From contig NZ_AP018316.1 in assembly GCF_002368115.1 (NCBI RefSeq), forward strand, positions 1,953,694 to 2,017,693: 64,000 bases of DNA. Direction: 5' to 3'. This DNA is from Dolichospermum compactum NIES-806. GTDB lineage: Bacteria > Cyanobacteriota > Cyanobacteriia > Cyanobacteriales > Nostocaceae. The position numbers were made by a program, and so were the translations under genes. Shown here piece after piece: positions 1 to 6,804 of this stretch. The stretch's first letter is position 1. Every line of letters begins with the position of its first letter. Below the pieces are notes generated by a model. That model saw only the letters and a program-made list of their open reading frames with translations, had not been told where the DNA came from and did no database searches.

Positions 1-199
1 TTAGGTTTAACTTATCCTACTATTCAAGGAATTATTACAGGTAAACTTAAAATGACAGCAGATATAGATTTACGCCTTTGTCGCTATAGATGGTTATTTC
101 TTAAGATTGCAAAATGCTTATGAAATAATGGCAGCAAAAAGAAATTTAGGAGAAACTTTAAATCAAATTATTCCTTATTCTTTACTAGGAACAGATTAA
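1..199 (+). pseudogene. HigA-like antitoxin C-terminal remnant, frameshifted
   Basis: The first frame reads LGLTYPTIQGIITGKLKM and then ADIDLRLCRY, which resembles the C-terminal helix-turn-helix of HigA-family antitoxins (an I-x-G-K turn followed by a D-x-x-LRL-x-RY helix). After RY the frame breaks. Homology resumes one frame over as DGYFLRLQNAYEIMAAK and runs to a TAA at 197-199. In intact relatives four residues or so separate RY from DGY, so a deletion of about 11 bases fits the break. The gene also runs off the left edge. No toxin partner is visible. Confidence 0.55.
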
Positions 200-231
200 C
201 GCAAATACGTTACATCTTCTTATCTGTTACA

Positions 232-498
232 ATGGTGAATGATAAAGTTACCAGCAAAGTAATGATTAAATTACAAGAATTGCAAGAACAGGTATTGGAA
301 TTACCAATCAAAGAACGCTGGACTCTTGTACAAACCTTACTAGCATCAATTCAACAAGAAACACTATCTTCTATTCCTCCTCAACCTACCCTAGAAACCT
401 TATCTGAACTTGACCCCTGGACACAAAGCCTAATAGGTGTAATTCGCTTAGATTCAGAAAATCCAGAGGAAAGTTATATTAATTACCTAGTAATTTAG
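232..498 (+). CDS. Small antitoxin-like protein (88 aa)
   Basis: This short acidic protein has an N-terminal helix with the pattern LPIKERWTLVQTLLASIQQE. That pattern is common in small cyanobacterial proteins encoded upstream of toxin genes, where it resembles addiction-module antitoxins. The C-terminal part (LDPWTQSLIGVI, then NPEESYINYL) also matches that family. Relatives I recall continue a few residues past YxxYL, so the C-terminus may have been cut short by the repeat that starts right at the stop codon. No toxin gene follows. The function is inferred from resemblance only. Confidence 0.5.
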   Translation: MVNDKVTSKVMIKLQELQEQVLELPIKERWTLVQTLLASIQQETLSSIPPQPTLETLSELDPWTQSLIGVIRLDSENPEESYINYLVI

Positions 499-530
499 TA
501 GGTTGGGTTGACGCAAGGAAACCCAACAAT
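498..530. repeat. Palindromic dispersed repeat (GTTGGGTT type)
   Basis: The sequence GGTTGGGTTGACGCAAGG followed by AAACCCAAC forms a GTTGGGTT/AACCCAAC hairpin. The same element occurs in inverted orientation at about 15477-15510, between cas4 and cas6, which shows it is a dispersed repeat. Confidence 0.6.
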
Positions 531-541
531 ACCTGAGTTCG

Positions 542-730
542 GTGTTAGGAGTTCGTGTTTTGGGGAGAAATGCCATCCTTAAGGATGTGGTAGTAGGACT
601 AAATGAAACGGTAGGAAGATTAGATACTAACCTTGCTACTCTCCAAAGCAATTTTGCAGAGAATCAAAAATCAACCAATGCTGCTTTAGAAAGACTAGAA
701 GCAATTTTGATCAAGCTGATGGATAGTTAG
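542..730 (+). CDS. Short coiled-coil fragment (62 aa), hypothetical
   Basis: A GTG-initiated frame encodes a 62-residue product. Its second half (LNETVGRLDTNLATLQSNF, then NAALERLEAILIKL) has heptad-like spacing of leucines typical of a coiled coil. The start lies next to a dispersed repeat, and the first dozen residues look unrelated to the rest. It may therefore be the 3' end of a longer gene whose 5' part was replaced. I do not recognise a function. Confidence 0.3.
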   Translation: MLGVRVLGRNAILKDVVVGLNETVGRLDTNLATLQSNFAENQKSTNAALERLEAILIKLMDS

Positions 731-837
731 GAATGCAAATTTAATAACCTGCAATTCTGATTTAAACTGGGAATGGTGCGTTACGCTGTCGCTAACACAC
801 CCTACTTTTGCAATTTATTTAATTTAGGGAACACCAA

Positions 838-955
838 AAAATAAATTACCCAATTTTGTGGGATGAGCATCCTGCCCGTCCTTGATGATTAGCGGGCAAT
901 TCGTCCCGCACCACAAGAAATTTTTGGGTATTTTTTTAATTGGAAGTTCCTTAAT
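838..955. repeat. About 100-bp dispersed repeat, inverted copy at 10.3 kb
   Basis: This stretch contains GTGGGATGAGCATCCTGCCC, a short spacer, AGCGGGCAATTCGTCCCGCA and a T-rich tail ending in AATTGGAAG. The reverse complement of 10336-10436 aligns with it over its whole length, with scattered substitutions and intact hairpin arms. It is a non-coding dispersed cyanobacterial repeat. Confidence 0.65.
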
Positions 956-1005
956 TCACATTCCTAAGTTTTTGTCGTTGACTGAACCAGGATGTTATCT
1001 AAAGT

Positions 1006-1299
1006 TATACTAAAAACGGCGGAGATTTGAATTTTTACAAAATAACAAAAAAGCTAGATGTGTAGGGGTAAAGCAAAAGCTTAATGGTGTCAACTTAAGC
1101 CCTGGTGAATGGAATTCACGGCTACACAAACAAAGTCCGCCTGCGCGGACTAAGGAAAAATCAAGGATTGAAACCCACGCAGGTGGGTTTTGCCTGTGTA
1201 GACGCAGTTTCTAACCGCCTGTTTTACGTTAAGTTGACACATATCAGCAGTGCTAAACCCCTACCTATAGAATCAAACGATTAAGCCGTTTAGAGTATA
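1006..1299. mobile_element. MITE-like element with terminal inverted repeats
   Basis: The left end TATACTAAAAACGGC (1006-1020) and the right end GCCGTTTAGAGTATA (1285-1299) are inverted repeats matching at 13 of 15 positions. Both ends are followed inward by TAGGGGT / ACCCCTA sequences. The interior has no open frame, holds smaller hairpins (GTCCGCCTGCGCGGAC and ACCCACGCAGGTGGGT), and resembles sequence at 60914-60985. A shorter relative with the same ends lies at 45746-45842. A non-autonomous element is inferred; no target-site duplication was established. Confidence 0.45.
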
Positions 1300-1345
1300 T
1301 TCAGCAACGCCCAAAATTTCAGGATTTACAAGATTAAAAATTTTT

Positions 1346-3046
1346 ATGAATATTAGGGTATGCCCTGCGGTTGTGGTCTTGAGTCAAAATAGCGTTACAG
1401 TGGGGCGCAAAATTACTAATGTCTTAGCTGGTGCGAAATTATATGGTTTGGTTAATCGCACTCATGATGTTGATATTACCTTTACCAATTTTGGCGAAAC
1501 TTTACGAGAACTATTCGCTGCTGGTACACCGATAATTGGTATTTGTGCAGCGGGGATTCTAATTAGAACAATTGCACCATTGTTAACTGACAAGGGACAA
1601 GAACCGCCAGTTTTAGCTGTAGCTGAAGATGGTAGTGCTGTTGTTCCGCTTTTGGGTGGTTTAAGTGGTGTAAATGATTTAGCGCGTCAAGTGGGGTCAG
1701 CACTGAATATCCAACCAGCAATTACCACAACGGGAGATATCCGCTTTCACACTGCTTTGTTATCTCCTCCTGCTGGATATCATTTAGCTAACCCAGAACA
1801 TGGGAAAAAATTTATTGCTGATTTATTGGCTGGGGGAAAAGTTAAATTACAAGGAATAGCACATTGGTTGAGTGAGAGTAATTTACCTATTGATGAAAAT
1901 GGTGAGTTAATTATTCAAATTACTGAAAATTTGGGTAATTCTGATGCTAATTGTTTAGTTTATCATCCTGGGAAAATTGCGATCGCTCTCACCAGCCCAG
2001 AACCAGATACAATCACTCAAATTCACCAAATCCTCGCAGCATCTAATTTAGCACCTGCCGCAGTGGCAGGAATATTTGCACCGCTACAACTGGCGAATAA
2101 TTCCCAACTTCACTCTATAGCGACAACTTTGGGAGTTCCTACCCGTTTCCTACACACCAATGAACTAACGGAATTGGTTTTGGCGGCTACAGGTGCAGAT
2201 AGTCGAATTGTATCATCCCCATTTTCCCAGATAGCTGTTGCCATTTCCACGCAAATTATCAACCCTGACACCATTGGACAACCCCAGGGCAAATTAGCGA
2301 TTATTGGTACGGGTCCTGGTGCATCTCAATGGATGTCACCCCAGGTAAAGGAAATTTTGGCATCAGCGACGGATTTAGTCGGTTATAAAACTTATATTAA
2401 TTTAATTGGACATCTCGCAGATGGTAAGCGAATTCATGAATCAGATAACCGCGTGGAAGCAGAGAGGGCATATCAGGCGCTAGATTTAGCTGCATCGGGA
2501 AAATATGTAGCAGTTGTATCTTCTGGCGACCCCGGTATTTACGCAATGGCGGCGGCAGTGTTTGAGGTTCTAGAGCAATATCATAAACCAGAATGGCAAA
2601 CCATTGATATTCAAGTCGCCCCTGGTATTTCGGCTATGCAAGCCGCAGCAGCCACTATTGGTGCGCCTTTGGGGCATGATTTCTGTGTGATTTCTCTCTC
2701 TGACATTTTGAAACCTTGGGAAATTATCGCTCAACGAATTACCGCTGCGGCTAAAAGTGATTTTGTCATTGCTTTCTATAACCCTGTATCAAAAGAACGC
2801 ACTTGGCAACTAGCCGCTGCGAAAAAGATTTTAATGGAACACCGTAAACCCAATACCCCAGTTGTGTTGGGACGAAATTTAGGAAGAAAGGGAGAAGAAG
2901 TCAAGGTTACGACTCTAAAGGAATTAGAACCAGCATTAGCAGATATGCGAACTGTGATTATTATTGGTTCTTCCCACACTCGACAAATCCAGCAAGATCA
3001 TAATATTTGGGTTTATACTTCCCGCCGATATAATTCTCAGGAATGA
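1346..3046 (+). CDS. cobJ: CbiG-CobJ fusion, precorrin-3B C17-methyltransferase
   Basis: The protein joins two corrin-ring enzymes in one 566-residue chain, as is common in cyanobacteria. Residues about 40-120 are a CbiG N-terminal domain, with a conserved GICAAGILIR segment and an LGGLSGVNDLA segment. Residues about 205-275 look like the CbiG C-terminal domain. From about 318 to the end is a CobJ/CbiH SAM-dependent methyltransferase, recognisable by IIGTGPG near its start and SSGDPGIYAMA in the middle. CobJ methylates C17 of precorrin-3B with ring contraction, in the cytoplasm. The ATG at 1346 follows a repeat-rich spacer, and no cobalamin riboswitch was recognised. It stands alone, with no other cob genes nearby. 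Confidence 0.9.
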   Translation: MNIRVCPAVVVLSQNSVTVGRKITNVLAGAKLYGLVNRTHDVDITFTNFGETLRELFAAGTPIIGICAAGILIRTIAPLLTDKGQEPPVLAVAEDGSAVVPLLGGLSGVNDLARQVGSALNIQPAITTTGDIRFHTALLSPPAGYHLANPEHGKKFIADLLAGGKVKLQGIAHWLSESNLPIDENGELIIQITENLGNSDANCLVYHPGKIAIALTSPEPDTITQIHQILAASNLAPAAVAGIFAPLQLANNSQLHSIATTLGVPTRFLHTNELTELVLAATGADSRIVSSPFSQIAVAISTQIINPDTIGQPQGKLAIIGTGPGASQWMSPQVKEILASATDLVGYKTYINLIGHLADGKRIHESDNRVEAERAYQALDLAASGKYVAVVSSGDPGIYAMAAAVFEVLEQYHKPEWQTIDIQVAPGISAMQAAAATIGAPLGHDFCVISLSDILKPWEIIAQRITAAAKSDFVIAFYNPVSKERTWQLAAAKKILMEHRKPNTPVVLGRNLGRKGEEVKVTTLKELEPALADMRTVIIIGSSHTRQIQQDHNIWVYTSRRYNSQE

Positions 3047-3234
3047 TGTTTTTTCTATTAAACATAATATCCTTCTTCTTTCTTCCTTTCCCCGGACTCC
3101 TTTAAGATATAACTCTCTTAATTATGTCTAGTTTATATCTGAGAAAGACTTGATTTTTTTATTCTCATCATCAACAATAAAAACATCATGTTTCAGACAT
3201 GATTGTAGCCAATAAAAGTGACAGAAGCCCTGAT

Positions 3235-3256
3235 AATGTCCGCCCTTGCGGACATT
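3235..3256. terminator. Hairpin downstream of cobJ
   Basis: AATGTCCGC and GCGGACATT form a 9-bp perfect stem with a four-base loop, followed by TTTTAC. It lies about 190 bases after the cobJ stop and could end that transcript. The T-run is short, so termination is an inference. Confidence 0.4.
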
Positions 3257-3440
3257 TTACTTATTATAAATTCTTAAAAAAAATGACAATTGTATATTGA
3301 AAATTTAGTAAGGATTCAGGGAACAGGGAAGATAAAAGAAAAATGGGTTATTCGGTTCTTTTTATGGAAAACCTGGTTCAAAATCATTGGTAGCCTTATT
3401 GTGTAGGCATTTTATTGAAAACATGGATATAGTTGTTTAT

Positions 3441-3467
3441 AACCCTTGTCCTGTAAGGGTTTTTTTA
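3441..3467 (+). terminator. Rho-independent terminator-like hairpin with no gene upstream
   Basis: AACCCTT and AAGGGTT pair around a seven-base loop and run into TTTTTTT. This is a textbook intrinsic terminator on the plus strand. The nearest upstream gene, cobJ, already has a hairpin at 3235, so this one may end a separate short transcript from about 3260-3440. I saw no open frame there. Confidence 0.5.
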
Positions 3468-3532
3468 TAATCAATCCTCAAGCACCATAAAAGTAGCGCA
3501 AGAGCCAAAACTAATTATATAAAAGATTTGGA

Positions 3533-5390
3533 TTTAATGTAGGGGTAGCGCCCCCGTGCCTACCCCGATATTTGGGGCAACCAGAGAGGGTTTGCCCCCT
3601 ACAAAATATTTAATGTAGGGGTAGCGCCCCCGTGCCTACCCCGATATTTGGGGCAACCAGAGAGGGTTTGCCCCCTACAAAATATTTAATGTAGGGGTAG
3701 CGCCCCCGTGCCTACCCCGATATTTGGGGCAACCAGAGAGGGTTTGCCCCCTACAAAATATTTAATGTAGGGGTAGCGCCCCCGTGCCTACCCCGATATT
3801 TGGGGCAACCAGAGAGGGTTTGCCCCCTACAAAATATTTAATGTAGGGGTAGCGCCCCCGTGCCTACCCCGATATTTGGGGCAACCAGAGAGGGTTTGCC
3901 CCCTACAAAATATTTAATGTAGGGGTAGCGCCCCCGTGCCTACCCCGATATTTGGGGCAACCAGAGAGGGTTTGCCCCCTACAAAATATTTAATGTAGGG
4001 GTAGCGCCCCCGTGCCTACCCCGATATTTGGGGCAACCAGAGAGGGTTTGCCCCCTACAAAATATTTAATGTAGGGGTAGCGCCCCCGTGCCTACCCCGA
4101 TATTTGGGGCAACCAGAGAGGGTTTGCCCCCTACAAAATATTTAATGTAGGGGTAGCGCCCCCGTGCCTACCCCGATATTTGGGGCAACCAGAGAGGGTT
4201 TGCCCCCTACAAAATATTTAATGTAGGGGTAGCGCCCCCGTGCCTACCCCGATATTTGGGGCAACCAGAGAGGGTTTGCCCCCTACAAAATATTTAATGT
4301 AGGGGTAGCGCCCCCGTGCCTACCCCGATATTTGGGGCAACCAGAGAGGGTTTGCCCCCTACAAAATATTTAATGTAGGGGTAGCGCCCCCGTGCCTACC
4401 CCGATATTTGGGGCAACCAGAGAGGGTTTGCCCCCTACAAAATATTTAATGTAGGGGTAGCGCCCCCGTGCCTACCCCGATATTTGGGGCAACCAGAGAG
4501 GGTTTGCCCCCTACAAAATATTTAATGTAGGGGTAGCGCCCCCGTGCCTACCCCGATATTTGGGGCAACCAGAGAGGGTTTGCCCCCTACAAAATATTTA
4601 ATGTAGGGGTAGCGCCCCCGTGCCTACCCCGATATTTGGGGCAACCAGAGAGGGTTTGCCCCCTACAAAATATTTAATGTAGGGGTAGCGCCCCCGTGCC
4701 TACCCCGATATTTGGGGCAACCAGAGAGGGTTTGCCCCCTACAAAATATTTAATGTAGGGGTAGCGCCCCCGTGCCTACCCCGATATTTGGGGCAACCAG
4801 AGAGGGTTTGCCCCCTACAAAATATTTAATGTAGGGGTAGCGCCCCCGTGCCTACCCCGATATTTGGGGCAACCAGAGAGGGTTTGCCCCCTACAAAATA
4901 TTTAATGTAGGGGTAGCGCCCCCGTGCCTACCCCGATATTTGGGGCAACCAGAGAGGGTTTGCCCCCTACAAAATATTTAATGTAGGGGTAGCGCCCCCG
5001 TGCCTACCCCGATATTTGGGGCAACCAGAGAGGGTTTGCCCCCTACAAAATATTTAATGTAGGGGTAGCGCCCCCGTGCCTACCCCGATATTTGGGGCAA
5101 CCAGAGAGGGTTTGCCCCCTACAAAATATTTAATGTAGGGGTAGCGCCCCCGTGCCTACCCCGATATTTGGGGCAACCAGAGAGGGTTTGCCCCCTACAA
5201 AATATTTAATGTAGGGGTAGCGCCCCCGTGCCTACCCCGATATTTGGGGCAACCAGAGAGGGTTTGCCCCCTACAAAATGTATTTGGGGCAACCAGAGAG
5301 GGCTTGCCCCCTACAAAATATTTAATGTAGGGGTAGCGCCCCCGTGCCTACCCCGGTATTTGGGGCAACCACAGGGGGTTTGCCCCTACT
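3533..5390. repeat. Tandem array of a 76-bp unit: 23 uniform copies plus 2 diverged
   Basis: A unit starting GTAGGGGTAGCGCCCCCGTG recurs every 76 bases from about 3539 to 5278. I counted 23 copies with start positions at 3541 plus multiples of 76 and saw no substitution between them. Two diverged partial copies follow (5279-5329 and 5330-5390). Each unit has two internal inverted repeats (GGGGTAG/CTACCCC and GGGGCAA/TTGCCCC) and an outer GTAGGGG/CCCCTAC pair, so it can fold into a branched hairpin. Since 76 is not a multiple of three, the array is not a protein repeat. Related single units lie at 55693-55835 and, inverted, at 57769-57827. Confidence 0.95.
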
Positions 5391-5399
5391 GTTAAAAGA

Positions 5400-5948
5400 T
5401 CAACAACGACCAGCCCAAGTTATCCATTTATGGGATAAACCTATATGCAAAATTTCTCCAGTTCTCTCGAATTCTGTGATAATTGTTGTTGTTAAATCAA
5501 CGCCCATAAATTCAGCTTCATTGACATTACTATCAATTAAATTGGCATGATGGAGATTAGCGCCTGTAAAGTCAGCACCACTTATTTCTGCTTGGTTGAG
5601 ATTTGCACCGACTAAGTTTGCTGAAGTTAAATTTGCAGTTCGCAAATCAGCACCCCTCAGGTTAGTTTTTCTGAGGTTGACTCTAGTTAAATCAGCACCA
5701 ATTAAGTTAACTTCACTTAGGTTGGCATTTTCTAAATTTGCTCTACTTAAATCAGCATTAGTGAGATTGGCTCTACTGAGGTTACACCCACTCAAATTTG
5801 CTTGAGCAAGATCCGCTCCGCTTAAATCTGCCGCTTCTAAATTTATGCCTCTCAAATCGGCACGTCTTAACATAGCTTGGTGCAGATTTATTGCTGGGAA
5901 ATTCCTTTCTCCTGATTTATAAGACTTCAGAAGTTTTTGAGTATCCAT
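5400..5948 (-). CDS. Pentapeptide-repeat protein (182 aa)
   Basis: From about residue 25 to 155 the protein is a continuous run of A(D/N)Lxx pentapeptides, for example LRGADLRTANLTSANL. Such runs form a right-handed quadrilateral beta helix. These proteins are abundant in cyanobacteria and their roles are mostly unknown. The first 25 residues are a short non-repeat cap. The last 30 (from TTTIITEFERTGEIL) break the pattern and end next to the 76-bp array, so the array may have replaced the original C-terminus. No signal peptide is evident, so the protein is probably cytoplasmic. Confidence 0.85.
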   Translation of the reverse strand: MDTQKLLKSYKSGERNFPAINLHQAMLRRADLRGINLEAADLSGADLAQANLSGCNLSRANLTNADLSRANLENANLSEVNLIGADLTRVNLRKTNLRGADLRTANLTSANLVGANLNQAEISGADFTGANLHHANLIDSNVNEAEFMGVDLTTTIITEFERTGEILHIGLSHKWITWAGRC

Positions 5949-6145
5949 ACTTCCACCTCATTGTGTCTACAGGTGAGTTATTACACTTCCCAAACCACAG
6001 ACAATTACTTGAGATTCTAGCGATCGCAATTTTAGCTAAAAATCTTGTATTCATTATACCCTTAATTAAGAAAATAATTAAATAAACGTTACAATCTATG
6101 TAGTTTATGAAAAAAATAGCAATAGTTTAGATCAATAATCCTTTT

Positions 6146-6763
6146 ATGACAGCTAATTTAATATCTAATTCGACCTCTGATTTTATCAACTCTTTATCCA
6201 GTGCTGCGACTGCGTACCGAGCCGGAAATCAATTACCCTCGGCGGAAATAATAGTGAATGCGTTGCTGGAGGCGGAAAAAGCTGCCAAGCTACAAAAGTT
6301 AAATTATCCTTTTGCATCTCTTAATGGTAAATGGCGACTTTGTTTTGCTACTGGTACTAAAAAAGTCAGAAATCGTGGGGGAATTATTTTAGGTAAGGGT
6401 TGGTATGTGCCAAGATTTATGAGGATTCATATTTGCTTGAATCCATTGGAAACACAGGCTTTGGGAACGGGAGAAATTGCGAATCAAGTCCAACTGGGAG
6501 GAATATTACTTAAATTAACCGGACCAATAAAATATTTAGGAAAAAAGAATTTATTGGCCTTTGATTTTATCAAAATGCAGATTAGTTTATTTAATTGGAT
6601 GGTTGTCAATAAAAATATTTCTACAAGTAAAGGTGAAAATAAAGATTTTGATAGGCAACCTATAGCTAAACAGGCTTTTTTCGCGTTCTTCTTAGTTACT
6701 GAAGATATGATTGCTGCTCGGGGACGCGGAGGTGGTTTAGCTCTTTGGATTAGAGAAAATTAA
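6146..6763 (+). CDS. Conserved cyanobacterial protein, possibly PAP/fibrillin-like (205 aa)
   Basis: This 205-residue protein has a LNGKWRLCFATG segment near residue 65 and ends with ARGRGGGLALWIRE. The opening LNGxWxL strand and the closing glycine-rich strand resemble the beta-barrel PAP/fibrillin (plastid lipid-associated) fold, but the match is weak and made by eye. There is no signal peptide or transmembrane segment. It converges with the large minus-strand gene that ends at 6805. A role in thylakoid lipid or pigment association would fit the family but cannot be shown here. Confidence 0.5.
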   Translation: MTANLISNSTSDFINSLSSAATAYRAGNQLPSAEIIVNALLEAEKAAKLQKLNYPFASLNGKWRLCFATGTKKVRNRGGIILGKGWYVPRFMRIHICLNPLETQALGTGEIANQVQLGGILLKLTGPIKYLGKKNLLAFDFIKMQISLFNWMVVNKNISTSKGENKDFDRQPIAKQAFFAFFLVTEDMIAARGRGGGLALWIREN

Positions 6764-6804
6764 ATTATATTTGCATAATGTTAATTTCTACATGATTCTT
6801 TCTT

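Noticed and set aside
1205..1345. Cobalamin riboswitch upstream of cobJ
   Set aside because: The B12-box-type core was not seen; the region belongs to a repeat element.
5596..5805. Plus-strand frame with repeated KFA/KSA pattern
   Set aside because: Antisense reading of the pentapeptide-repeat gene.
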